Shown piece after piece: positions 1-4,719 of a DNA stretch of 5,291 bases. Source of the DNA: JBBRYB01 sp038238115 (GTDB lineage Bacteria > Actinomycetota > Actinomycetes > Propionibacteriales > Nocardioidaceae); contig JBBRYB010000161.1 of NCBI GenBank assembly GCA_038238115.1, positions 1 to 5,291 on the forward strand, given 5' to 3'. A program made the position numbers and the translations under genes. The notes under the pieces were generated by a model. The model saw nothing but the letters and a program-made list of their open reading frames with translations. It searched no databases and was not told the origin of the DNA. Position 1 is the first letter of the stretch; every line of letters begins with the position of its first letter.

Positions 1-154
1 CAGAGAGAACGTCCTCCGCGTCCTGCGGACTACCAAGGAAGCGTGAACAGAACCGGTAGACCCGCTGCGCGTGCTTGTCGAACAGCAGACCCCACGCGTC
101 GAGGTCTCCGGCTCTCATCCGGTTCCACAAGGTGACATCTGCGGCTTCTCCCAC
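1..154 (-). CDS. ECF-family RNA polymerase sigma factor, N-terminal part (runs off left edge)
   Basis: Group 4 (extracytoplasmic function) sigma factors direct RNA polymerase to a small regulon. The visible 51 residues are the start of sigma region 2: a helix LWNRMRAGDLDAW, then LLFDKHAQRVYRFCSRFLG and the hallmark SPQDAEDVLS, which matches the family pattern of an aromatic-rich helix followed by (D/E)AEDxxQ. Region 4 and any C-terminal domain lie outside the window, so the ECF subgroup cannot be told. Two tandem GTG codons (155-157 and 152-154) are possible starts. I chose the second because it is 6 nt from AGGAGG, against 3 nt for the first. The gene is downstream of, and on the same strand as, the broken secreted-protein gene, separated by about 120 bases. 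The family assignment is sure; the target genes are unknown. Confidence 0.88.
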   Translation of the reverse strand, partial: MGEAADVTLWNRMRAGDLDAWGLLFDKHAQRVYRFCSRFLGSPQDAEDVLS

Positions 155-160
155 CACACT

Positions 161-166
161 CCTCCT
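161..166 (-). promoter_or_regulatory. Shine-Dalgarno sequence AGGAGG of the sigma factor gene
   Basis: A perfect AGGAGG on the minus strand, 6 nt before the GTG at 152-154. It decides the start between two adjacent GTG codons. Confidence 0.8.
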
Positions 167-179
167 ATACCCGCCGACC

Positions 180-192
180 GGTTCCGGGTTCC
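180..192 (-). promoter_or_regulatory. Tandem GGAACC motifs upstream of the sigma factor (possible ECF -35)
   Basis: On the minus strand GGAACC occurs at 192-187 and again at 185-180. GGAAC-type hexamers are the usual -35 element of ECF-dependent promoters, so self-regulation is possible. The copy at 187-192 lies 16 nt before GTATAG (170-165). That is not a classical ECF -10 and would place the transcript start almost at the start codon. Weak candidate. Confidence 0.25.
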
Positions 193-255
193 CAGCTCCG
201 GGGGGCGCCGGCAGGCTTTGCGGCCACAGCTGGATTCACTTTGTGGACCGCGTGA

Positions 256-282
256 GCCCTGAGGGTCGTCGCGCCGTCAGGG
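256..282 (-). terminator. Weak inverted repeat at the end of the broken secreted-protein gene
   Basis: CCCTGA at 256-261 pairs with TCAGGG at 277-282 across a 15-nt loop and overlaps the stop codon at 277-279. A modest stem with no U-tract, so only a possible terminator. Confidence 0.3.
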
Positions 283-662
283 GTCGAGCGGACACGCGCC
301 GCTGGCAGAACTGTTTTCGGAGTAGAGCCCGGTCGCTCCACCGCGGATTTGCATACAGAACGTATTGCTGAAGCCGAAGAAGTCCGCCCTGTAGTAGCGG
401 GTCGACCGGACCTCCCAACCCACGTTCAGGTGCGCAGACCCCTGGACCGAACAGCTGGCTCCATGGTGACCAGCGCAGCCGACGTTGCTTTGATTCCACG
501 ACGTGATGCGGCCACCAGACCCACACCAGTTCAGCTGCATCCATGAGTCACCGTCGTGAATCCACATGTCGTACCAACACTTGTACCACTAGTGATACCA
601 ACACCCCGACGGCGTACTGCCGCCAGAGCCTTGATCGCGGCCGGCGCGGGACTTATCTTCAT
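277..662 (-). pseudogene. Broken gene for a small Cys/Trp-rich secreted protein (frameshift and in-frame stop near the N-terminus)
   Basis: From 567 down to the TGA at 277-279 the frame encodes a convincing secreted-type domain. It is rich in Trp, Gly and Ser, with cysteines in motifs such as NWCGSGG, VGCAGHH, GASCSVQG, NTFCMQIRGG and SGACPLDP, and a central GWEVRSTRYYRADFFGF. In that frame a TAG lies at 589-591, after only WYKCWYD upstream of the Met at 565-567. A plausible secretion signal (Met at 660-662, MKISPAPAAIKALAAV) is in a different frame. The simplest reading is one gene of roughly 120 residues broken at about 570-620, where a 9-bp direct repeat also lies. A sequencing indel or a shorter leaderless start cannot be excluded. 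I do not recognise a named family. Even cysteine pairing suggests disulfides outside the cell. Confidence 0.6.
572..604. repeat. 9-bp direct repeat flanking a small dyad at the break in the secreted-protein gene
   Basis: TACCAACAC occurs at 572-580 and 596-604, exactly 24 bp apart. Between them, 583-598 forms a near-perfect dyad (GTACCACT/AGTGATAC, one mismatch) that contains the TAG blocking the mature frame. It looks like a small duplication or an insertion/excision scar. Confidence 0.5.
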
Positions 663-715
663 CGCCGCGCGCTCGGCTGACGTCGGAACGTAAGCCCCAC
701 CCTGGTTGACCACAG

Positions 716-988
716 TCACTGATGCACGGTGGCGCTCATGCGGACCCGCTGCAGCACCGCTGCCACGTCACCATCGACCTGTTGCTGGCGCTCATCGACG
801 TCGTACGAGTGAACGACGTAGTCCGGGAGAGTTTCCAGCCACTGCGCCCGCGAGACGATGCCCGGTCGCGGGTGGATGAACATCAGCGCGTAGTCCGCGT
901 CGAGCACCTGCTCGGCGCCGGTCCGGTCACGCTCCTCGATGCATCGCTGGAACTCCCCCTGCGCCTCGTCGAGCCCCTGATCAGCCAT
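716..988 (-). CDS. DUF4440 / SnoaL-like (NTF2-fold) protein, C-terminally short
   Basis: Ninety residues from ATG at 986-988. The layout matches the DUF4440 branch of the NTF2-like superfamily: an N-terminal helix (GEFQRCIEERDRTGAEQVL, about 11-29), the DADYALMFIHPRPGIVSRAQWLETL segment (30-54), then beta strands YVVHSYDVDERQQQVDGDVAAVLQRVRMSATV (58-88). Family members usually run 120-140 residues and end with further strands (DxWxxxDGxW and a final strand). Here the TGA at 716-718 follows directly after SATVHQ, and no other frame downstream supplies those strands, so about 35-40 residues seem lost. Such proteins bind small hydrophobic ligands or act as small enzymes; no substrate is visible. 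A longer form starting at TTG 1004-1006 is possible, but neither start has a good ribosome site. Divergent from the reductase with a 35-base gap. Possibly non-functional. Confidence 0.68.
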   Translation of the reverse strand: MADQGLDEAQGEFQRCIEERDRTGAEQVLDADYALMFIHPRPGIVSRAQWLETLPDYVVHSYDVDERQQQVDGDVAAVLQRVRMSATVHQ

Positions 989-1011
989 GACGACACGATG
1001 CCACAAACGAC

Positions 1012-1017
1012 TAACAT
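1012..1017 (+). promoter_or_regulatory. -10 element TAACAT, likely leaderless promoter of the aldo/keto reductase
   Basis: TAACAT fits the actinobacterial TANNNT -10 consensus and ends 6 nt before the ATG at 1024, so transcription would begin at or next to the A of the start codon. No Shine-Dalgarno sequence precedes the ATG. A weak -35 (ATGACG, 987-992) lies 19 nt upstream, inside the first codons of the divergent gene. Confidence 0.55.
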
Positions 1018-1023
1018 CGCGGC

Positions 1024-1830
1024 ATGACCGAGACCACGCCCACGCCCAAGGCGCCCGACGACGCCGTGACGCTCGACAGCGGTGGCCGGATGCCGCTGCT
1101 CGGCTTCGGCACCTGGCAGATCAGGGGTCGGGCCGCCGTGCAGGCGACGGCCGCTGCGTTGGAGGCTGGGTACCGCCACATCGACACTGCCACCGTCTAC
1201 GGGAACGAGGGGGATGTCGGCAAAGCCCTCGGCGACAGCGGCGTCGCTCGCGCGGACGTTTTCCTGACCACGAGGTGCCCGCCGAACCTGGCCGGGCGGG
1301 AGCTCGACACGCTGAGACGGAGCCTGGATCTCCTCGGCACCGAGTACGTCGACCTGTGGCTGATCCACTGGCCGGGCCAGAGCCGGGCCAACCTCGGCCT
1401 GTGGCGCGCGTTGGTCGAGGCGCGGGACTCAGGGCTCGCCCGCGACATCGGCGTGAGCAACTTCGGGGTTGAGACGATCGACGAGCTTGAGTCAGCGACG
1501 GGCAGCAAGCCCGTCGTCAACCAGGTCGAGTGGAGCCCGCTGCTCTTCGATGCAACGGTCCTCGAGGCGCATCGCACGCGCGGCGTCGCGCTCGAGGGCT
1601 ACAGCGCGCTGCGCGGCGGAACTCTCGACCACCCGACGGTGCTTCGGGTAGCGGACGGCACGGGACGGACGCCGGCCCAGGTCATCATCCGCTGGCATCT
1701 CCAGCACCGCGTCATCGTCATCCCAAAGTCGCGGAACCCCAAGCGGATACGGTCCAACGCCGACGTCGCCGGTTTCGAGCTGTCGGCCGCGGACATGGCG
1801 GCGATCGACGGTCTCGGCGCACCGTCCTGA
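1024..1830 (+). CDS. Aldo/keto reductase (2,5-diketo-D-gluconate reductase-like) with Lys-to-Arg change at the active site
   Basis: A 268-residue TIM-barrel aldo/keto reductase. Members reduce aldehydes and ketones with NADPH in the cytoplasm; the physiological substrate is not evident. Visible landmarks: MPLLGFGTW (23-31); GYRHIDTATVYGNE (49-62) with catalytic Asp54 and Tyr59; the YVDLWLIHWP strand (108-117) with catalytic His115; DIGVSNFG (141-148); VNQVEWSP (165-172); and the cofactor phosphate-binding IPKSRNPKRIRSN (233-245). The third tetrad residue, normally Lys in a TTK motif, is Arg84 here (TTRCPPN, codon AGG at 1273-1275). The rest of the fold is intact and the length fits the short AKR5-like branch ending IDGLG. 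The ATG at 1024 agrees with the -10 at 1012-1017. It stands alone, divergent from the DUF4440 gene and convergent on the next gene with a 13-base gap. Family sure; activity doubtful because of Arg84. Confidence 0.93.
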   Translation: MTETTPTPKAPDDAVTLDSGGRMPLLGFGTWQIRGRAAVQATAAALEAGYRHIDTATVYGNEGDVGKALGDSGVARADVFLTTRCPPNLAGRELDTLRRSLDLLGTEYVDLWLIHWPGQSRANLGLWRALVEARDSGLARDIGVSNFGVETIDELESATGSKPVVNQVEWSPLLFDATVLEAHRTRGVALEGYSALRGGTLDHPTVLRVADGTGRTPAQVIIRWHLQHRVIVIPKSRNPKRIRSNADVAGFELSAADMAAIDGLGAPS

Positions 1831-1843
1831 TGGTGGGTCGCCT

Positions 1844-2116
1844 CTAGCGCAGGACGTCGTCGATGAAGTTGTAGATCACGTACGTCACGCCGTCCAGGAC
1901 AAAGGTGAACTTCGTCGGCTTGGCGCAGGCCACCCCATTGCCGTTACGGTCAACGGCATTGTCGACCTGGTAAGGGTCCGTGCTGGTGTCCCACGAGATG
2001 TAGCCGCTCGTGGATGCGGGGCATTCGCTGGTTCCGGTCGGAGTGGCCAGCGCGGTAGGGCTGACGACGAACGGGGCCGCGGCCACACCGAGAACGACAA
2101 GAAGCTTCCTTTTCAT
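1844..2116 (-). CDS. Small secreted protein with excalibur-like DRNGNGVAC motif
   Basis: Ninety residues. MKRK plus the hydrophobic stretch LLVVLGVAAAPFVV is a Sec signal peptide, with a likely cut after ALA (residues 22-24). The mature part of about 66 residues has two cysteines (32 and 64), likely one disulfide. DRNGNGVAC (56-64) resembles the calcium-binding excalibur motif DxDxDGxxCE, with Asn in place of two Asp. The C-terminus is hydrophobic and aromatic (FTFVLDGVTYVIYNFIDDVLR region, 70-90). The ATG at 2114-2116 was chosen because the signal peptide starts there. An in-frame ATG seven codons upstream would add MHKEDSS without a ribosome site. A minus-strand -10 (TATCGT, 2197-2192) would give a leader of about 70 nt. 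Divergent from the LuxR-type gene, sharing 189 bases. Extracellular role unknown. Confidence 0.82.
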   Translation of the reverse strand: MKRKLLVVLGVAAAPFVVSPTALATPTGTSECPASTSGYISWDTSTDPYQVDNAVDRNGNGVACAKPTKFTFVLDGVTYVIYNFIDDVLR

Positions 2117-2220
2117 TGAGCTGTCTTCTTTGTGCATAGCGCGGGGTCCCGGGGCCGCCGGCGACGCACCCGCACTCCGGTCTGCATCACGACGATAGGC
2201 GTGGCCGCGGTCGGCCCCCC

Positions 2221-2238
2221 ATTCGCTTTTCCGCGAAT
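2221..2238. promoter_or_regulatory. Operator-like inverted repeat ATTCGC-N6-GCGAAT between divergent genes
   Basis: A perfect 6-bp dyad with a 6-nt spacer in the 189-base region between the excalibur-like gene and the LuxR-type gene. It lies just upstream of the plus-strand promoter candidate, so it could be an autoregulatory or shared operator. No experimental match is known to me. Confidence 0.4.
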
Positions 2239-2260
2239 ATTCACGGCCGGCGGACTGCGG

Positions 2261-2266
2261 TACGAT
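2261..2266 (+). promoter_or_regulatory. -10 element TACGAT of the LuxR-type regulator
   Basis: TACGAT fits TANNNT. TTCACG at 2240-2245 is a partial -35, with a short 15-nt spacer. The predicted start near 2273 gives a leader of about 33 nt containing GAGG (2293-2296), 9 nt before the GTG. Confidence 0.4.
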
Positions 2267-2305
2267 CGGGCCGCGAGCCATGAGCTCGGATCGAGGTACG
2301 GAGAA

Positions 2306-3058
2306 GTGACGCAGACCCTGCTCAGTGATCGCGACGTGCAGTTGATGTTACGAATCGCGCGACCCCAACAACCGCCCGACGGGGTCGCCGTTTTCGCGTG
2401 GGAAGTGCTGCACGGCCTGCGCGAGCTCGTCCCTTGCGACGACCTCTCGGTGAACGAGCACGACGCCTCTCGACAGCACAGCGTCGCCGTCCAGGAGCTG
2501 CCCGGTTTTGACGAGGAAGTCCCCGAAGAGGTTTTCTGGGCCAACTACTGGTCGTGCCTGGACTGCTCCTACCCCGACCGCACGGGGGACCTGCTCTCCG
2601 TGACGATGACCAGCGACTTCTACTCCACCCGGCAGTTCCACAACACCGGCATGTACATCGACCACGACCGGCTGTACGGCGTTGAGCACGAAATCAGGCT
2701 GTGCCTGCCGGCTGGCCCTGGTCGGAGCCTGCGGGTGCTGCTGAGCCGCCGGGCCGGACGAGGCTTCACGGAGCGGGACCGCGCCGTCCTGACTCTTCTC
2801 CGCCCACACCTTGACGCGGCGTATCTCTCCGAGCAGCGGCGCCCGGGAGGAGCGACCACCCTGACCCGCCGTCAGCGGGAGGTGCTTCACTACGTGGCCG
2901 CCGGTTACAGCAACCGTCAGATCGCCCGCCGGATGGACGTCTTCGAGAGCACGGTTCGCAAACACCTGGAGAACATCTTCAAGCGCCTCGACGTCACCAG
3001 CCGCACCGCCGCTGTCGCATACCTCGATTCGCAGCCGCTCCTGCCAGCGACCGGTTGA
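2306..3058 (+). CDS. LuxR-family transcriptional regulator (GAF-like N-terminus, C-terminal HTH)
   Basis: A 250-residue cytoplasmic DNA-binding protein. The C-terminus (about 186-240) is a LuxR/FixJ four-helix HTH: LTRRQREVLHYVAAGYSNRQIARRM, then the recognition helix ESTVRKHLENIFKRL (214-228) and SRTAAVAYL. The N-terminal 180 residues look like the GAF-like sensor of a common actinobacterial group: PCDDLSVNEHD (43-53), YWSCLDCSYPDRTGDLLSVTMTSDFYSTRQFHNTGMY (81-117), and a final RSLRVLLSRRAGRGFTERDRAVLTLLRPHL segment (140-169). There is no phosphoacceptor receiver domain and no autoinducer domain I can recognise. Cys86 and Cys89 near the middle of the sensor are candidate ligand or redox residues (sequence Cys84, Cys87 by another count from the start; the pair is CLDC). 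The GTG at 2306 was chosen for GAGG 9 nt upstream; the open frame extends to 2132, but that part reads as non-coding. Divergent from the excalibur-like gene and facing the eight-cysteine secreted gene across a terminator. Confidence 0.9.
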   Translation: MTQTLLSDRDVQLMLRIARPQQPPDGVAVFAWEVLHGLRELVPCDDLSVNEHDASRQHSVAVQELPGFDEEVPEEVFWANYWSCLDCSYPDRTGDLLSVTMTSDFYSTRQFHNTGMYIDHDRLYGVEHEIRLCLPAGPGRSLRVLLSRRAGRGFTERDRAVLTLLRPHLDAAYLSEQRRPGGATTLTRRQREVLHYVAAGYSNRQIARRMDVFESTVRKHLENIFKRLDVTSRTAAVAYLDSQPLLPATG

Positions 3059-3078
3059 GACGGTTCAGCGCAGGGGAG

Positions 3079-3112
3079 CTCCGGGGGCCCGCCATTGCGG
3101 GAGCCCTCGGAG
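3079..3112. terminator. Bidirectional hairpin terminator between convergent genes
   Basis: CTCCGGGGG (3079-3087) pairs with CCCTCGGAG (3104-3112), with one G-U pair. CCCGC (3088-3092) pairs with GCGGG (3097-3101) around the loop CATT, with a 2-nt bulge AG at 3102-3103. It lies 20 nt after the LuxR stop and 27 nt beyond the stop of the minus-strand gene, so it can serve both. There is no U-tract, as is common in actinobacteria. Confidence 0.8.
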
Positions 3113-3139
3113 TTGGCCTGTCTGTGGTCGCTGTCGAAG

Positions 3140-3976
3140 CTACAGGGCCTTCACCCGGAATGCCGGCTGGAAGCCGGTCCAGCAGCCGGCGTCGAGGCGG
3201 AACGTGCCCGTGCTGCCGGGCCCTCCTTCGCAGTACTGACTGGCCTGGGCCGAGTTGAAGTAGGCGTCGTTCGGCAGCGGCTGCGTGCCCTTCGCCGGCA
3301 GCGAAACGCTCGTACCCACGTTCAGCGCGTCGTACGGGCACCCACCGGCCTCCGTGTAGCAGGCGCTCTCACCGATCGGGTTGTAGCCGGAGTGCGTCGT
3401 GTTGTAGGCAACCGAGATGATCACGCTGTCCGGCAGATCGAGGCTTCCCAACGAGACCGACTTCACGACCGCCTTGCCGTTGTAGCACGTAGTGTCGGCC
3501 TTGCTGTACCACTTGCCGGCGTTGTCACCCGTGCAGTGCGTGTAGTTCGCCGACGGGCGGTAGGGGATGCTGAACGTGTGCGTCACCGTGCCGATCAGAT
3601 CTCCCGGCTCGTTGTTCGCTCCAACGGTATAGACGTTCACCGTGATGGGGTGGAAGAACGTGGCACCAACCAGCGTCGAGCAGTCGCCTGAATTCCAGGA
3701 TCCGCTCTCACAACCCCAGCTGCTCAGCACGAGGCTGGCCTGGGGCTTGGTGCGCTCAGTGCTTTCGAATGTCACCTGGCCGCCGAACTCTGACGCCGCC
3801 GATGCCTCGAAGCCCACGCTCGGCACGTTCCCCGGCAGGGGGGCCGGGATGTTGTTGTAGATCGTCACCTTCGTCGCCGCTGTCGCGGCCGGTGCCGCTG
3901 CGAATACGCCTGCCGTGAGAATTGCGGCGCCAAACGCCGCAGACCTCACCAGCGCTCGGGTCCGTTGCTTGTGCAT
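3140..3976 (-). CDS. Secreted 278-residue protein with eight cysteines, function unknown
   Basis: The N-terminus MHKQRTRALVRSAAF plus the hydrophobic AAILTAGVFAAAPAATA is a signal peptide, with a likely cut near residues 32-35. The mature domain of about 244 residues is beta-rich and begins VTIYNNIPAPLPGNVPSVGFEA (37-58), followed by ASEFGGQVTF. It carries cysteines at 89, 99, 148, 164, 206, 213, 249 and 265, whose spacing suggests four local disulfides (89-99, 148-164, 206-213, 249-265). Other marks are WGCESGSW, PSANYTHCTGDNAGKWY, SVAYNTTHSGYNPIGESACY, GCPYDALNVG and the closing TGTFRLDAGCWTGFQPAF. I associate this pattern with a conserved uncharacterised secreted family of actinobacteria; no catalytic motif is evident. 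The ATG at 3974-3976 lacks a close ribosome site, while AGGAG lies 31 nt upstream (4008-4012). The gene is monocistronic, with a dyad-rich promoter region. Confidence 0.87.
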   Translation of the reverse strand: MHKQRTRALVRSAAFGAAILTAGVFAAAPAATAATKVTIYNNIPAPLPGNVPSVGFEASAASEFGGQVTFESTERTKPQASLVLSSWGCESGSWNSGDCSTLVGATFFHPITVNVYTVGANNEPGDLIGTVTHTFSIPYRPSANYTHCTGDNAGKWYSKADTTCYNGKAVVKSVSLGSLDLPDSVIISVAYNTTHSGYNPIGESACYTEAGGCPYDALNVGTSVSLPAKGTQPLPNDAYFNSAQASQYCEGGPGSTGTFRLDAGCWTGFQPAFRVKAL

Positions 3977-4021
3977 GCTATTGTGCCCACGAATTATCCT
4001 GGCAATTCTCCTTTTGAGCCT

Positions 4022-4027
4022 ATGCTA
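4022..4027 (-). promoter_or_regulatory. -10 element TAGCAT for the eight-cysteine secreted protein gene
   Basis: TAGCAT on the minus strand fits TANNNT, 45 nt before the ATG. The predicted start falls near 4014-4015, at the edge of AAAAGGAGA (4007-4015). No recognisable -35 is present; its place is taken by the dyads at 4028-4052, which suggests regulator-controlled transcription. Confidence 0.45.
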
Positions 4028-4039
4028 CTTCCCGGGAAG
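4028..4039. promoter_or_regulatory. Perfect 12-bp palindrome CTTCCCGGGAAG in the promoter spacer
   Basis: A self-complementary dodecamer directly abutting the -10 (4022-4027). A protein bound here would block RNA polymerase. It overlaps the next dyad by two bases. Confidence 0.5.
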
Positions 4040-4052
4040 GGAAGCGCTTTCT
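4038..4052. promoter_or_regulatory. LacI-family / cre-type operator candidate AGGGAAGCGCTTTCT
   Basis: The core AAGCGCTT (4042-4049) is self-complementary with the central CG typical of LacI/GalR operators. The 15-mer matches the cre consensus WTGNAANCGNWNNCW at all but the second position. It covers the expected -35 region of the secreted-protein promoter, so repression lifted by a sugar or carbon-source signal is a reasonable inference. No LacI-type gene is in the window. Confidence 0.5.
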
Positions 4053-4077
4053 CGGCCCTTTTCGGACTCTATCGGCC

Positions 4078-4093
4078 GGACACCGCTGTGTCC
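4078..4093. promoter_or_regulatory. Inverted repeat GGACAC-N4-GTGTCC
   Basis: A perfect 6-bp dyad with a 4-nt centre, about 50 bases upstream of the -10 candidate of the secreted-protein gene. That position suits an activator or a second operator. The binding protein is unknown. Confidence 0.4.
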
Positions 4094-4106
4094 AAATTTC
4101 TCTTGC

Positions 4107-4137
4107 ATTTAGCCAAAACAGCTGCAAATTGCTAAAT
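4107..4137. promoter_or_regulatory. Inverted repeat ATTTAGC-N17-GCTAAAT in an AT-rich stretch
   Basis: Seven-base arms at 4107-4113 and 4131-4137 flank 17 nt in a locally AT-rich segment (about 4090-4170) that stands out from the GC-rich surroundings. Possible distal regulator site; chance cannot be excluded. Confidence 0.3.
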
Positions 4138-4382
4138 CCATTGCCGCCATACGTGGATATATGACGATTAGTGCAAGCAACGTAACGCGCCGCGGACCGC
4201 CGCCGCGGAGCTGCAAACGAATCCAAAGCAGCAAGAGTGTGGCGTTTGTGGAAGGGCCGTGAGACGCTGAAGGCAATAGTCGTCGACGGGCGGACGACGC
4301 GCACCGCCACCCGCGGGCGTCCGGCTCAGGAAGGGTTAGCGAGGGGTCGACGCGAAGGATGTATGCGTGCGCCCTTTCAGTT
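4138..4382. other. Non-coding stretch upstream of the remnants
   Basis: I see no convincing gene here on either strand. Open frames crossing it give Arg-rich, low-complexity translations typical of non-coding high-GC sequence. Two copies of CCGCGG lie near 4190-4207, without clear structure. Confidence 0.5.
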
Positions 4383-4433
4383 GCCCGCCTCGGTGAGGGC
4401 CTTCTCCTCACAGGCGGGCTGCCGGGAGGCAGC
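4383..4433. repeat. Two tandem strong hairpins (4383-4419 and 4418-4433)
   Basis: Hairpin 1: GCCCGCCT (4383-4390) pairs with AGGCGGGC (4412-4419); after a 2-nt bulge CG, GTGAGG (4393-4398) pairs with CCTCAC (4406-4411) around a 7-nt loop, giving 14 base pairs. Hairpin 2: GCTGCC (4418-4423) pairs with GGCAGC (4428-4433) around GGGA. They share two bases, so they compete at the junction. They end exactly where the phosphoesterase-like homology begins. They could be a terminator, an attenuator-like switch, or the end of a lost element. Confidence 0.6.
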
Positions 4434-4623
4434 ATTACCGGAGGGTCGCTGCCCGACTACCAGCAGTTCGTGGCGGGATCGGGCTCCGGCAAGACCAACG
4501 ACGTGGTCACCGCCGGCGACTCGACGATCTCCGATGCGGAGCCGCACGACCACCCTCTGGAGCCAGCTGCAGGCACGGGGGAAGAGCTGGGGTGCCTACC
4601 TGGATGCCATGCCCGCCCCGTGC
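4434..4623 (+). pseudogene. Phosphoesterase (PF04185-like) fragment, frameshifted and missing both ends
   Basis: Frame one (4434-4538) reads ITGGSLPDYQQFVAGSGSG then KTNDVVTAGDSTISDA. After a shift between 4539 and 4545, frame two (4546-4623) reads TTTLWSQLQARGKSWGAY then LDAMPAPC. Joined, these match the middle of secreted acid phosphatase/phosphoesterase proteins, which have HxSLPNYxxxxSG, then xxSLFSQLxxxGKSWxxYxExMPxxC. The N-terminal ENxSY region that carries metal and nucleophile residues is absent upstream, and the C-terminal part (KHNP, FSFVTPN region) is absent downstream, so no enzyme can be made. A further open stretch in the first frame (4620-4709, GYGNAALEAGARATMSTIAL) ends in TGA; I could not assign it. 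Family call from remembered motif order, moderately sure. Confidence 0.6.
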
Positions 4624-4719
4624 TCCCCGCCGAGGGCTACGGCAACGCGGCGCTCGAGGCGGGAGCCAGGGCGACCATGTCGACGATCGCGCTGGACGAC
4701 GTCAGCTGAGCGATGACCT

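Noticed and set aside
883..1368. 161-residue minus-strand frame over the start of the reductase
   Set aside because: Low-complexity, Arg/Gly-rich translation with no motif; shadow of the reductase and DUF4440 genes.
2132..2305. Upstream extension of the LuxR-type protein by 58 residues
   Set aside because: The extension is Arg-rich with no family similarity and covers the promoter and dyad; GTG at 2306 has a GAGG at 9 nt.
2348..2965. 205-residue minus-strand frame opposite the LuxR-type gene
   Set aside because: Antisense shadow in high-GC DNA; the plus-strand gene has a clear domain structure.
3095..3691. 198-residue plus-strand frame opposite the secreted protein
   Set aside because: Arg/Val-rich antisense shadow without motifs or ribosome site.
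4237..4716. 159-residue plus-strand frame as an intact gene
   Set aside because: Only the part from 4546 to 4623 resembles a real protein, and the matching preceding part is in another frame. The rest is Arg-rich non-coding translation.
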